Origin: Comamonas piscis
GTDB taxonomy: Bacteria; Pseudomonadota; Gammaproteobacteria; Burkholderiales; Burkholderiaceae_C
DNA: 64,000 nt
Assembly: GCF_014109725.1 (NCBI RefSeq)
Contig: NZ_CP058554.1
Span: forward strand, 1,240,001 to 1,304,000
Direction: 5' to 3'
A program made the position numbers and the translations under genes. The notes under the pieces were generated by a model. The model saw nothing but the letters and a program-made list of their open reading frames with translations. It was not told the origin of the DNA and did no database searches. Positions 1-8,845 of the stretch are shown here, in pieces. Positions within the stretch are counted from its first letter, which is position 1. Each line of letters opens with the position of its first letter.

Positions 1-429
1 GCTCTCGGCATAAGGCATCTTGGCATTGCCGCCATAGACGCTGGAGCTGCTGGCATAGACCAGGTGCGCCACCTGGTGCTTGCGGCAGCCCTGCAGCACA
101 TGGCCAAAGCCCAGCAGGTTCGAATCCGTGTAGTCGTCCGGCTGGTCGATGGAGTAGCGCACCCCCGCCTGGGCGGCCAAGTGCAGCACGCGCTGGGGTT
201 GCACCTCGTCAAACAGCGCGGCCATGCCGGCGCGGTCGGCCAGATCGAGCTGGATGAAGCGGAAGTGGGGGTGGCTTTGCAGCTGCGCGAGCCGGGCCTG
301 CTTGAGCGCGACATCGTAGTAGCTGTTGAGGTTGTCCATGCCGACAACGGGCAGGCCACGCTCCAACAGGCGCAAGGCGCAGTGCATGCCGATAAAACCG
401 GCAGCGCCGGTGACGAGAACAGGTTTCAT
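1..429 (-). CDS. NAD-dependent epimerase/dehydratase, partial (nucleotide-sugar epimerase)
   Basis: The start codon is inside the window and the C-terminus runs off its left edge; 143 codons are visible. The N-terminus reads MKPVLVTGAAGFIGMHCA, the Rossmann GxxGxxG NAD-binding motif of extended short-chain dehydrogenases. It is followed by DNLNSYYD, typical of UDP-glucuronate/UDP-glucose 4-epimerase-like proteins of capsule and LPS synthesis. Near the cut edge comes YASSSSVYGGN, which contains the SSSVYG block that precedes the catalytic Tyr of these enzymes. The start ATG overlaps the stop of the upstream glycosyltransferase by four bases (ATGA), so the two are probably translationally coupled. 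The UDP-sugar substrate cannot be decided from the fragment. Confidence 0.88.
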   Translation of the reverse strand, partial: MKPVLVTGAAGFIGMHCALRLLERGLPVVGMDNLNSYYDVALKQARLAQLQSHPHFRFIQLDLADRAGMAALFDEVQPQRVLHLAAQAGVRYSIDQPDDYTDSNLLGFGHVLQGCRKHQVAHLVYASSSSVYGGNAKMPYAES

Positions 430-1973
430 GGTGTGATGGGTGCGGGCAGCCACACAAACTGGTAGTGCATGGGCGGCGTGCTGGCACGCATATGGGTAAA
501 CGGAAGGGTCAAATCTTGGATAGAGGTGCTGGGCGCCGTGGCCAGTACTGCCTCCCACCAAGCGGGCGTGGCCTTGTCCATGCGGGCAATGTACAGCAGG
601 CCGCTGCCGGTTTGCAGGGCCTTGGCGCGGGCCTGCGCTAGGCAGTCGGCCATGCGGCCAAACTCGGCCGTGCAGGCGGTGGCATAGGCTTTGGGGTTGC
701 GCGAGCGCAGCATGGCGGCGACCATGTTGTCCGAGCCGACGATGACGCCTTGGCCGTCATAGCCCGCCGCCGCCAGCGCGGCGCTCAGTTGCGCGACGGG
801 GTGGTTGAGCTCATCGGGATCCTTGCGCAGGTTGGACTGCCAGGGGCGCACCGTCGCCAGGGTCAGGAAGATCAGCGCAAACACCAGCACCGTGGTGGTG
901 TAGCCCCGGCCCACGCCATCGGCCAGCAGGCGCGGGCGCCAGACATACAGCGCCAGCGGCGCCACAGCCGTCAACGGCAGCACCCAGCGCTGCTTGAAGC
1001 TGCTGACATCGCCCACCAGCACCATGCCCACCAGGATCGCAAACACCAGCGCCAGGTAGCGCCACAGCAGCGGCCAGGCCCAGATGCGCCACTCGGGTGT
1101 TGCTGCATCTGCAGCCGGCGACGGGGCCGCCTCGGCTTTCCACAAACGGCTGCGGTAACTGGCCAGGCTGACCAGCAGCCACAGCCCCAGGGTCGAGAAC
1201 ACGGCGGTAGCCAGCGCGCCCAGGCCCTTGAGGTGGGAGACCTGGGTGGAGATATCCATCTTGTTGAAGGTTTCAGTCGTAGCCTCACGCCAGTGGTGCA
1301 GCAGCCAATAGCCGTGTGGCGCAAAGATCAGCAGGCCGATGAGAGGCGCCAGCCACCAGCCCCGGCCCAGCAGTGCCCGGCGCACCTGGGGCACGCTGAA
1401 GGCGGCCACGGCAAACACACCGATCAGCATCGCAAAGCTGTATTTGGCGAGCATGCCCACGCCGCAGAAAATGCCCAGGCCGACAAAGTTGATCAGCGCC
1501 GGCGTGCGCACCTGGCGCAAGGCCATCCACCAGGCGCCAAAGGTCATCGCGGTGACGAGGATGGTGTGGGTCTGGTCGCGCACGCTGTCCCAGCCAAAGG
1601 GCAGCATCAGCAGCAGGCCACCCGCGACCCAGAAGGCGCCCTTGGCGGGCAGCAGCGCGCGGCCGGTTTGCCAGGCCAGCACATAGGTCAGCACGATCAG
1701 GCTGTGCTTGACCAGCGATAGCGACAGCACCGTGGGCCCCAGCAATTGCCCCACCAGCCATTGCAGCCAGCTGTAGGCGGGCGGTTGGGCGCCGTAGCCC
1801 AGCAAAAACTGCTGCGACCAGAGGATTTGTTCGGACTCGTCCCATTTCATGCCGTCCGAGATGGCCACACGCGAGATGACATGCGCACAGGCCAGCAGCA
1901 GCACCCAGGCCAGCGGGTGGCGATAGAGCGTGGACTGCCAATCTTTGGCGGGGGAGGGGGACGCAGACGTCAT
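426..1973 (-). CDS. ArnT/GT39-like polytopic glycosyltransferase
   Basis: A 515-residue inner-membrane protein with about ten hydrophobic segments. Near the N-terminus, KWDESEQ resembles the acidic D-E motif in the first periplasmic loop of GT39/PMT_2 family enzymes, which move sugars from polyprenyl-phosphate donors. The soluble C-terminal part (roughly residues 390-515) follows the last membrane segment. I chose the start MTSASPS; an in-frame extension 15 codons longer to 2018 is possible. It overlaps the epimerase by ATGA and is divergent from the GT2 gene at 2194. With a GT2 enzyme and a YbhN-like protein next door it fits a lipid-linked sugar pathway that modifies a surface glycan. Acceptor and sugar are unknown. 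Confidence 0.8.
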   Translation of the reverse strand: MTSASPSPAKDWQSTLYRHPLAWVLLLACAHVISRVAISDGMKWDESEQILWSQQFLLGYGAQPPAYSWLQWLVGQLLGPTVLSLSLVKHSLIVLTYVLAWQTGRALLPAKGAFWVAGGLLLMLPFGWDSVRDQTHTILVTAMTFGAWWMALRQVRTPALINFVGLGIFCGVGMLAKYSFAMLIGVFAVAAFSVPQVRRALLGRGWWLAPLIGLLIFAPHGYWLLHHWREATTETFNKMDISTQVSHLKGLGALATAVFSTLGLWLLVSLASYRSRLWKAEAAPSPAADAATPEWRIWAWPLLWRYLALVFAILVGMVLVGDVSSFKQRWVLPLTAVAPLALYVWRPRLLADGVGRGYTTTVLVFALIFLTLATVRPWQSNLRKDPDELNHPVAQLSAALAAAGYDGQGVIVGSDNMVAAMLRSRNPKAYATACTAEFGRMADCLAQARAKALQTGSGLLYIARMDKATPAWWEAVLATAPSTSIQDLTLPFTHMRASTPPMHYQFVWLPAPITP

Positions 1974-2193
1974 GGCGGAAACACGAAATGCCGGTGCACA
2001 CAGGGCCCGCAGCCCCAAGGCGCGGCACCAGCCTGTCGCATCAGCAGCAGAGGAAAAAGCGGATCAGGTAGTATAGGCGACCGCTGTTTTACCAATGCCA
2101 GAAGAGTCGCCCACCCCGGTTGGGCTGCGCCGCACACCGTTTTCGGTACCGGCCCAGCCATCCGTTGGAGCGGCTTTTTGCAATGTGCCCCTT

Positions 2194-3231
2194 ATGTCCC
2201 CTGCTGTTTCCATCGTCGTCCCCATCTACAACGAGTTCGACAATCTGATCGCCCTGGTCGACCGGATTGACGCGGCCATGCGCTCGCAGCCGCTGAGCTA
2301 TGAGCTGATTGCCGTCGACGATGGCTCCAAGGACGACAGTGCCAAGCGCCTGCTGGAGCTGGCTGCCACGCGCCCCTGGCTGCGCCCGGTGATCCTCGCG
2401 CGCAACTATGGCCAGTCCAGCGCGTTACAGGCCGGTTTTGACCGGGTGCAAGGCCGCTATGTGGTGACCCTGGATGCCGACCTGCAAAACGAGCCCGACG
2501 ACATCCCCTTGCTGCTCAACCGCCTGGAGACCGACCCGAGCGTGGACATGGTCTCTGGCTGGCGCAAGGACCGCCAGGATGCCGCGATCTCGCGCAAGCT
2601 GCCGTCCAAGATTGCCAACCGTTTGATCTCCAACGCCACCGGCGTGCAGCTGCACGACTATGGCTGCGCGCTCAAGGCCTACCGCCGCCACATCATCGAC
2701 CGCGTACATCTCTACGGCGAGCTGCACCGCTTCATCCCGTCGCTGGCGCGCGATGCCGGTGCCCGCATCACCGAGGTGCCGGTGCGCCACCATGCCCGCA
2801 CGGCGGGTGTCTCCAAGTACGGCATTGACCGCACCTTCCGCGTGATTCTGGATCTGATCCTGATGGTCTTCCTGATGCGCTACCGCCAGCGCCCGCTGCA
2901 CGCCTTTGGCGGCCTGGGCCTGTGGCTGGCCACCCCCGGCTTTCTGATCCTGGCGTACTTGTTCATCGTCAAGCTGATGGGCGAGAGCATTGGTGGCCGG
3001 CCCTTGCTGATCATTGGCGTGATGCTGGTGCTGATGGGCATGACCTTTGTTGCCGCTGGCCTGATCGGCGAGCTGCTGACCCGCATTTACTACGAATCGG
3101 GCGGTGGCCGCCAGTACTATGCGGACGACTATGTGATCGACGACAGCGGCGAGACCCCCCGCATGGTGCGCCAAGACGCCCATGCAGCGCGCATGCCAGG
3201 CACACAGCCCGCTGCCGCCTCCCATATTTAA
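2194..3231 (+). CDS. Family 2 glycosyltransferase, polyprenyl-phosphate sugar synthase type (DPM1/ArnC/GtrB-like)
   Basis: 345 residues starting MSPAVSIVVPIYNE; a longer frame extends upstream to 2095 but has no conserved residues. The GT-A fold is visible as VVPIYNE, VDDGSKDDS, the DADLQNEP metal/nucleotide site, and GWRKDRQD. Two hydrophobic helices follow the catalytic domain (around residues 225-305), as in ArnC and DPM-type enzymes that charge undecaprenyl phosphate. The next gene (YbhN-like) begins 12 bp after the stop, so the two probably form an operon. Likely role: making the polyprenyl-phosphate-linked sugar used by the divergent GT39-like enzyme. The sugar cannot be inferred. Confidence 0.87.
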   Translation: MSPAVSIVVPIYNEFDNLIALVDRIDAAMRSQPLSYELIAVDDGSKDDSAKRLLELAATRPWLRPVILARNYGQSSALQAGFDRVQGRYVVTLDADLQNEPDDIPLLLNRLETDPSVDMVSGWRKDRQDAAISRKLPSKIANRLISNATGVQLHDYGCALKAYRRHIIDRVHLYGELHRFIPSLARDAGARITEVPVRHHARTAGVSKYGIDRTFRVILDLILMVFLMRYRQRPLHAFGGLGLWLATPGFLILAYLFIVKLMGESIGGRPLLIIGVMLVLMGMTFVAAGLIGELLTRIYYESGGGRQYYADDYVIDDSGETPRMVRQDAHAARMPGTQPAAASHI

Positions 3232-3243
3232 GCGCCCCTTGGT

Positions 3244-4197
3244 GTGAACCGTACACAAAAAGCCTGCATCAAGGCCTTGTGTGGCGCCGCTTTGCTGGGT
3301 GCCGTGGCCTATTTTGCCGACCCTGCTGCCCTCTGGGCCCGCCTGCGCGCTGCCGATGTGCGCTGGCTGCTGGCGGGGCTGGCAGCGGCCATCGCGTCGA
3401 ACGTGGTATCTGCCTGGCGCTGGCGTGCGTTGGCGCAGTGGCTGGGCGCGCCGATGCGCTGGCCTGATGCGCTGCGTTGGTATTTCCAGGCGATTGGCCT
3501 CAATGCCTTGCTGCCCGGCGCTGTCGTTGGCGGGGATGTCTACCGCGCGGTGGTGCTGCAACGCAGTGGCCAGGGCAAGGCCGCTGCCTCGCTGTCGGTG
3601 CTGCTGGACCGTTTCAGCGGCCTGTGGATGCTCTGCGCCATCGGCGCCATCGGCGCGGCGCTGTCCGCCAACGCCTTGGCGCCTGTGCTGCATATCTCTC
3701 CGCTGGCGCTGAAGGTCTTGATGGTCCTCGGCGTCATCGTCTGGATTGCACTGCCCTGGCTGCTGCTGTGGTGGCTGGGCCAGCGCCAGGCGGCCAGCCT
3801 GCCGGGCTGGTTGCAGCCCTTGTTGCAGGCCGCTGCGCGGCCGGACTTTAAACGCCAGATGTTGGTGCAGGCAGGTTCGTCCGCATTGGTGCAGCTATTG
3901 TCCGCCGCCGCCTTGGCGCTGGGTGGGCTGGCGCTGGGTATCCATCTGGATCTGGCCGCCTGGGCCTTTGCGATGGCCCCTATTTTTCTGATGGCGGCCT
4001 TGCCGGTCAGCGTGGGCGGCTGGGGCACGCGCGAAGCGGCCAGTGCCGCTGCGTTGGCGCCTTTTGGTGTGCCGGCGGCCTTGGCGGTGGGCGTGGGCTT
4101 GATCTATGGCGTGTATGCGCTGGTGCAGGGGGCGCTGGGTGCCATTGCCTTTGGCCTGCCCAGCCGGCGCGAGCGCGAGGCGGATGCGCCGTCCTGA
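3244..4197 (+). CDS. YbhN/UPF0104-type integral membrane protein (lysylphosphatidylglycerol synthase TM-region family)
   Basis: 317 residues from a GTG start, 12 bp after the GT2 stop. It is polytopic with 7-8 hydrophobic segments. NALLPGAVVGGDVYRAVVL and the C-terminal LPVSVGGWGTREAA are hallmarks of the LPG_synthase_TM/UPF0104 family, and the Gly-Gly-Trp-Gly-x-Arg block is especially typical. Members occur beside glycosyltransferases and are thought to move lipid-linked intermediates across the inner membrane. Here it ends the operon, directly before a strong terminator. The flippase role is inferred from family and context. Confidence 0.82.
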   Translation: MNRTQKACIKALCGAALLGAVAYFADPAALWARLRAADVRWLLAGLAAAIASNVVSAWRWRALAQWLGAPMRWPDALRWYFQAIGLNALLPGAVVGGDVYRAVVLQRSGQGKAAASLSVLLDRFSGLWMLCAIGAIGAALSANALAPVLHISPLALKVLMVLGVIVWIALPWLLLWWLGQRQAASLPGWLQPLLQAAARPDFKRQMLVQAGSSALVQLLSAAALALGGLALGIHLDLAAWAFAMAPIFLMAALPVSVGGWGTREAASAAALAPFGVPAALAVGVGLIYGVYALVQGALGAIAFGLPSRREREADAPS

Positions 4198-4230
4198 GGC
4201 CTAAACCGCCTGATGGTTAAGCCCAAGAAA

Positions 4231-4258
4231 AAAGCAAGTCCGCAGACTTGCTTTTTTT
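4231..4258. terminator. Bidirectional rho-independent terminator
   Basis: A perfect 10-bp stem (4231-4240 with 4245-4254) with a CGCA loop, an A-run before it and a T-run after it. It lies between the convergent YbhN-like gene and gabD and can serve both strands. Confidence 0.9.
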
Positions 4259-4294
4259 GTGCCCAAGGCCTGCGCACAGGCCCTTGGGAAGTTT

Positions 4295-5737
4295 TTACAC
4301 GGCGGTGATCGACACTGCCTTGGAGTTCAGGTAGGCCTCCATGGCTTCCGGGCCGCCTTCGCTGCCGTAGCCCGAATCCTTCACGCCGCCGAAGGGGAAC
4401 TCGGCCGATGGGGTGGCGGCCTGGTTGATCCAGACCATGCCCGCTTCGATCTGGTTCGACAGCAGCTGCACGTTCTTGTACGAGCGGGTGTAGGCGTAAG
4501 CAGCCAGGCCAAAAGGCAGGCGGTTGGCTTCGGTGATTGCGTCTTCCAGCTTGGTAAAGCTGCGGATCGCGGCGATCGGGCCAAAGGGCTCGTCGTTGAA
4601 CACCGAGGCGTTCATCGGCACATCGGCCAGGATGGTGGGCGCGAAGAAGTTGCCTTCGCTGCCCACGCGTGCGCCACCGGTGGCAACCTTGGCACCCTTG
4701 GCGGCGGCGTCTTCGACGACCTGGGCCATGGCGGTCAGGCGGCGGGCGTTGGCCAAGGGGCCCAGGGTGGTGCCGTCGGTCAGGCCATCACCCAGCTTCA
4801 GGCTTTCGGCGTGCTTGACGAAGGCGCTGACAAACGCGTCCTTCACATCGGCGTGGACCAGGAAGCGGGTGGGGGAGATGCAGACCTGGCCGGCATTGCG
4901 GAACTTGGCGGCAGCCGTGGCCTTGACGGCCAGTTCCACATCGGCGTCTTCGGCGACGATCACCGGTGCGTGGCCGCCCAGCTCCATGGTCACGCGCTTC
5001 ATGTGGGCGCCAGCCAGGGCGGCCAGCTGCTTGCCCACGGCGGTGGAGCCGGTGAAGGTCACCTTGCGGATGATCGGGTGCGGAATCAGGTACTCGGAGA
5101 TTTCGGAAGGCGAGCCAAACAGCAGGCCCAGCACGCCCTTGGGCAGGCCGGCATCAACAAAGCACTGCAGCAGCGCGGCTGGCGAGGCAGGGGTTTCTTC
5201 AGGCGCCTTCAGCAGGAAGGAGCAGCCGGTGCCCAGTGCAGCGCCCAGCTTGCGCACGACCTGGTTGACGGGGAAGTTCCAGGGCGTGAACGCAGCGATG
5301 GGGCCGACAGGCTCCTTGATCACCAGCTGCTGCACATTGGGCACGCGGGCTGGCACGATGCGGCCATAGACGCGCAGGCCTTCATCGGCAAACCATTCGA
5401 TAATGCCGGCGCCGGCCAGCACTTCGCCCTTGGCTTCGGCAAACGGCTTGCCTTGCTCCTGGGTCAGCAGGCGGCCGATTTGCTCGGCACGCTCGCGCAG
5501 CAGGGCGGCGGCACGGCGCATGGTGTTGGCACGCTCGATGGCTGGCGTGGCACGCCAAACCAGGAAACCCGCCTGCGCGGCTTCCAATGCACGGTCCATG
5601 TCCTTCTTGGTGGCATGGGCGACCTTGCCGATAGGCTTGCCGGTAGCAGGGTTCACCACATCGATGGTCTTGCCATCGGAGGCATCTTGCCATTCGTTGT
5701 TGATCAGCAGTCGGGTATCCGGATATGCAGTGGTCAT
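4295..5737 (-). CDS. gabD: NAD(P)-dependent succinate-semialdehyde dehydrogenase
   Basis: 480 residues, the usual length for GabD-type aldehyde dehydrogenases. It oxidises succinate semialdehyde to succinate, the last step of GABA degradation. Visible motifs: PWNFPVNQVVRK (cofactor site), FTGSTAVGKQL, MELGGHAP with the general-base Glu, and NAGQVCISPTR with the catalytic Cys. The C-terminal PFGGVKDSGYGSEGG is typical of the SSADH subgroup. I chose MTTAYPDT as start; the frame extends 30 codons further to 5827 without conserved residues. No gabT or GABA transporter is adjacent, so the exact semialdehyde is inferred from family similarity. Confidence 0.9.
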   Translation of the reverse strand: MTTAYPDTRLLINNEWQDASDGKTIDVVNPATGKPIGKVAHATKKDMDRALEAAQAGFLVWRATPAIERANTMRRAAALLRERAEQIGRLLTQEQGKPFAEAKGEVLAGAGIIEWFADEGLRVYGRIVPARVPNVQQLVIKEPVGPIAAFTPWNFPVNQVVRKLGAALGTGCSFLLKAPEETPASPAALLQCFVDAGLPKGVLGLLFGSPSEISEYLIPHPIIRKVTFTGSTAVGKQLAALAGAHMKRVTMELGGHAPVIVAEDADVELAVKATAAAKFRNAGQVCISPTRFLVHADVKDAFVSAFVKHAESLKLGDGLTDGTTLGPLANARRLTAMAQVVEDAAAKGAKVATGGARVGSEGNFFAPTILADVPMNASVFNDEPFGPIAAIRSFTKLEDAITEANRLPFGLAAYAYTRSYKNVQLLSNQIEAGMVWINQAATPSAEFPFGGVKDSGYGSEGGPEAMEAYLNSKAVSITAV

Positions 5738-6035
5738 TGCCGTTTTTCCTTGAGTGTCTTGGAGGTATCCAGTGATCGGGCCGTCGTGGGCAAATAGGGG
5801 GAATGGATTGCCCATGAACAACTGCAAATCCTAACCGCTAGCGCCAGAGCGCGTAGTCGCGCACGGCAATTTCGACATGCTGGGGCGGGCATGTACCGGA
5901 TTTCTCCACAATAGCGTTGCAGCCCCGTGGTAAAACATGGGGTTTGATGCGCGGGCGCCGTCGTTGCACCGCGCCCTGCGCCTGCCCGCTGTGGCCTGGG
6001 CCGCACCACCATGAGATTTTTGGAAGCTTCAGACC

Positions 6036-6467
6036 ATGTCATTGATCCGTACCAGTTCTGCCGTTGTCACCGTTCTTGCCGCGCTGCTGGCAGGCTGCGC
6101 CACCAACGAGCCGGCTCCAACGCCTGATGCTGCCGCTGCTGCGAACACAGCCCCTGCCGCCAATGCGGCCCCCGCGGCAGCTGGCTGCGCTGGCAATGCC
6201 TGCGACACGGCGCCCCAGCTGCTGACCGGCGCCTCGCCCCGCTTCCCCTACCCCGCAGGCGCTCTGCCGCAACCGGCCAGCGTGCGCGTACAGTTTGTCG
6301 TCAACACCGACGGCGCTGTCAGCGATGTGAAGACCCTGACCACCACCTCTCGTGACATGGCCACCGAGGTGGAGCGCGCGGTGCGCCTGTGGAAGTACCG
6401 CCCCGCGATGAAGAACAACCAGCCGATGAAGGTCATCCTGCAGCAGCAGTTCGACTTTAAGCCTTGA
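6036..6467 (+). CDS. Lipoprotein with TonB C-terminal-like domain
   Basis: 143 residues. The N-terminus has a lipoprotein signal with lipobox LLAGC (Cys21). A low-complexity Ala/Pro/Asn linker (about residues 26-50) follows, as in periplasm-spanning proteins. The C-terminal 75 residues (SVRVQFVVNTDGAVSDVKTL, then VERAVRLWKYRPAMKNNQPM) match the TonB_C fold. There is no TonB-like N-terminal membrane anchor, and no exbB/exbD nearby. It is more likely a stand-alone periplasmic energy-transducer-like lipoprotein than a classical TonB. Function is uncertain. Confidence 0.75.
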   Translation: MSLIRTSSAVVTVLAALLAGCATNEPAPTPDAAAAANTAPAANAAPAAAGCAGNACDTAPQLLTGASPRFPYPAGALPQPASVRVQFVVNTDGAVSDVKTLTTTSRDMATEVERAVRLWKYRPAMKNNQPMKVILQQQFDFKP

Positions 6468-6516
6468 GATTGTTGGCCGCTGACCGCTGATCCTATTTGA
6501 GCGTTTCGCCTCAACA

Positions 6517-6553
6517 AAACGCCCGCTGCACCTCAAGTGCCGCGGGCGTTTTT
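6517..6553 (+). terminator. Rho-independent terminator
   Basis: A GC-rich stem with arms 6517-6526 and 6542-6551, with an inner GCAC/GTGC extension and a CTCAA loop, then a T-run. It lies downstream of the TonB-domain lipoprotein and before the convergent HAD gene. Confidence 0.88.
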
Positions 6554-6588
6554 GCTGCGTCGGGACGATCAGCCCGCCGCCATGCTCT

Positions 6589-7371
6589 TTATTTCAGCGC
6601 GCAGATGCGCTCGGCCAGTTCTATAAAACCGGCACCGCGCTCACCACGCGTCACATAACGGGGCAGGTGCTGCAGCTGCGGCACAAAGCGCTCGATATTG
6701 GCCACGCCAAAGCTGTTGTCGAAGTGCTGGAACATCAGCTGGTCATTGGTGGAATCGCCGATATAGCACCACTGGCCGATCTCCGCATCCAGGTCGCGCC
6801 CGAACAAGGTCTTGATGATCCAGCGCGCGCCTTCGAGCTTGTTGTGCCCGCCAAACCAGCCATTGATATGGATGGAGCTGACGGTGGCATTCATGCCAGC
6901 CGCCTGCATCAGCGCCACACAGCGGTCGATATTAGCCTGCGGCATCTGCGTGAACTCGCTGTGGTCCACAGCGATATCGCATTCGCGCCCGGCCGAATCG
7001 GTGGCGCGCTGCGCGCCCGGCACCGTCTGCTCAATCTGCGTGAGCACCGCCTGCATCTTGGCAAAGTTGGCGATGCGCGTGGCCTCGTCCTGCTGGTAAA
7101 GCTTGTCCAGCCCGCCGCTGGCATTGCGGCGCAGCGCCACGGCGCCGTTCTCAGCCACGATGGCATCGACCGGCCAGGCAGCGGCAAAGGGCTCGCTCCA
7201 GCCTACTGGGCGGCCGGTGATGGGGATAACGGCCAGGCCCTTGGCCTTGAGGGCAGCGATGGCCTGCACCACGTTGTCAGGGACGATGCCCTCTGTGGTC
7301 AGGGTGTCGTCAATGTCGGTTAGCAGGCCGACGATGGGTGCGGTCGGCTGCCATTGGTTCAGAGCAAGCAT
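6589..7371 (-). CDS. HAD-IIB family sugar phosphatase
   Basis: 260 residues. HAD motif I is LLTDIDDTLTTEG (nucleophile Asp and acid/base Asp), motif II is PITGRPVG, and motif IV is IGDSTNDQLMFQHF. The large cap between motifs II and III is of the Cof/sucrose-phosphatase (IIB) type. VAENGAV after motif II is typical of mannosyl-3-phosphoglycerate and sucrose/trehalose phosphatases. It probably removes phosphate from a sugar phosphate in the cytoplasm. It lies 70 bp downstream of the gtrA-like gene on the same strand and may be the last gene of that glycosylation operon. The substrate is unknown. Confidence 0.82.
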   Translation of the reverse strand: MLALNQWQPTAPIVGLLTDIDDTLTTEGIVPDNVVQAIAALKAKGLAVIPITGRPVGWSEPFAAAWPVDAIVAENGAVALRRNASGGLDKLYQQDEATRIANFAKMQAVLTQIEQTVPGAQRATDSAGRECDIAVDHSEFTQMPQANIDRCVALMQAAGMNATVSSIHINGWFGGHNKLEGARWIIKTLFGRDLDAEIGQWCYIGDSTNDQLMFQHFDNSFGVANIERFVPQLQHLPRYVTRGERGAGFIELAERICALK

Positions 7372-7441
7372 AGAGAGGGGGACAGCGAGAGGTCAGCGTA
7401 AATAGTGTGGGAGGCGGAGTGTGGGCCTCGTCTAGCGGATA

Positions 7442-7852
7442 TCAGTTTTCAGCGCGTTGGCGGTACAGCAGCCGGGTCATGCTCAGGTAGTTCACCGTCA
7501 TCGCGACCAAGGTACCTGCTGCCACATACAACAGCAACCACAGCGGGTCTTGTGGGAAAGTCCACGCCAGCAGCGAGTAAACCGCCAAGTTGACGGCCCC
7601 GCCTCCCAGCATCAGCCCCAAATAGCGCAGGTACTCCGCCAGCAAGCTACCGGTAGCGCTGCGCCCCGCAAAGGAAATATTGCGGTTGATCAGCCAGGTG
7701 GTGGTCGCTGCCAGCCAGAAGGACACGGCCCGTGCCGCATACACACCTAGGGCATCACGTAGCAAGGTCAACACGACCACATCCACAACAAAAGCGACGG
7801 AGCCTGCGACCAGAAACCACAGCACCGAGCGCTGGATCTTGAGCCCCATCAC
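7442..7852 (-). CDS. GtrA-family membrane protein (putative lipid-linked sugar flippase)
   Basis: 136 residues with four predicted membrane helices. The pattern VAGSVAFVVDVVVLTLLRDA, then FWLAATTTWLINRNISF, is the GtrA/DPMS signature (the TWxxNRxxxF block is diagnostic). GtrA proteins are thought to flip undecaprenyl-phosphate-linked sugar made by a GtrB partner. The start overlaps the stop of the upstream GT2 gene by four bases, the classical GtrB-GtrA coupling. Confidence 0.88.
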   Translation of the reverse strand: MMGLKIQRSVLWFLVAGSVAFVVDVVVLTLLRDALGVYAARAVSFWLAATTTWLINRNISFAGRSATGSLLAEYLRYLGLMLGGGAVNLAVYSLLAWTFPQDPLWLLLYVAAGTLVAMTVNYLSMTRLLYRQRAEN

Positions 7853-8823
7853 TTGCTCGGCGTGTTGGCGACAGAGGCCAGATAAGCAAACTGCTTGATC
7901 TCGCGCCGCGTCAACGTAATGGCTTGCAAGATCAAGCCCGTAACGAAAGACACGCCACCGCAGACCATCAACGCGGACACCAGGCCCAAAGTGGGAAAGC
8001 GCCGTACCAAGCCTGTCTGCTGGTACTCCAACACGATGGGGGCCACCAGCGCAATGGAGATCAACGCGAGTGCGGCGCCCAGCCAGCCAAAAAACTGCAA
8101 GGGCTTCTCGCTGACCACCAAACGCCCGATGGTCTTGAGGATGCGCCAGCCGTCACGGTAGGTGGACAGCTTGCTGGCAGATCCTTCAGGCCGGGCGCCG
8201 TAAGGCGTATCGACCTCTGTGCAAGGCATGCGCAACTCCAGCGCATGGACGTTCAATTCGGTTTCGATCTCGAAGCCTTGCGAATGGGCCGGAAAGGATT
8301 TGACATAGCGCCGAGAAAACACCCGGTAGCCGGACAGCATGTCGCGGAAGCTGCCGCCAAAGATCTGCTGCACGGTGCCGGTCAACAGCTTGTTGCCCCA
8401 GCGATGTCCTGGACGGTAGGTAATGCCTGTGTCGCCCGCCTCGGGTTCCGCTTCCACACGCGCACCCACCACCATGTCCAGTTGCTGGTCGATCAGCATA
8501 TCGATGAGCTTGCGTGCCGATGGTGCGTGGTAGGTCGCATCCCCATCGGCCATCACATAGATATCTGCATCCACATCGGCAAACATGCGGCGCACGACAT
8601 TGCCTTTGCCCTTGAGATTGACATTGCGCAGATGTGCGCCTACTTCAAGAGCAATCTCGGCGGTGCGGTCCGTCGAGAGATTGTTGAAGATATAGATCTC
8701 CGCCTCGGGCAAGGCTTGCCGAAAGCCTTCCACCACTGGGCGTACCGTCAACTCTTCGTTGTGACAGGGGAGGATGACGGCAATGCGCTGATTGCGGTAG
8801 AGGCGGGATGGAGATTCGGTCAT
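7849..8823 (-). CDS. GtrB-like family 2 glycosyltransferase
   Basis: 324 residues. The GT-A domain shows VILPCHNEE, IFNNLSTDRT, and the metal site MADGDATY (a D-x-D variant). SGYRVFSRRYVKSFP and FEIETELNVHA follow, typical of bactoprenol glycosyltransferases. Two membrane helices lie at the C-terminus (about residues 235-260 and 275-300). It starts 22 bp after the polytopic gene ending at 8846 and overlaps gtrA by ATGA. Expected reaction: transfer of a sugar from a nucleotide donor to undecaprenyl phosphate on the cytoplasmic face. The sugar cannot be read from the sequence. Confidence 0.88.
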   Translation of the reverse strand: MTESPSRLYRNQRIAVILPCHNEELTVRPVVEGFRQALPEAEIYIFNNLSTDRTAEIALEVGAHLRNVNLKGKGNVVRRMFADVDADIYVMADGDATYHAPSARKLIDMLIDQQLDMVVGARVEAEPEAGDTGITYRPGHRWGNKLLTGTVQQIFGGSFRDMLSGYRVFSRRYVKSFPAHSQGFEIETELNVHALELRMPCTEVDTPYGARPEGSASKLSTYRDGWRILKTIGRLVVSEKPLQFFGWLGAALALISIALVAPIVLEYQQTGLVRRFPTLGLVSALMVCGGVSFVTGLILQAITLTRREIKQFAYLASVANTPSK

Positions 8824-8845
8824 GTCAGAAATTATTATTAATCAT

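Noticed and set aside
4259..5797. 512-codon open frame antisense to gabD
   Set aside because: Gly/His/Gln-rich, no motifs, spans the terminator; a shadow of the dehydrogenase gene.
6036..6467. Classical TonB protein
   Set aside because: It is a lipoprotein with a lipobox rather than an N-terminal membrane anchor, and lacks exbB/exbD neighbours.
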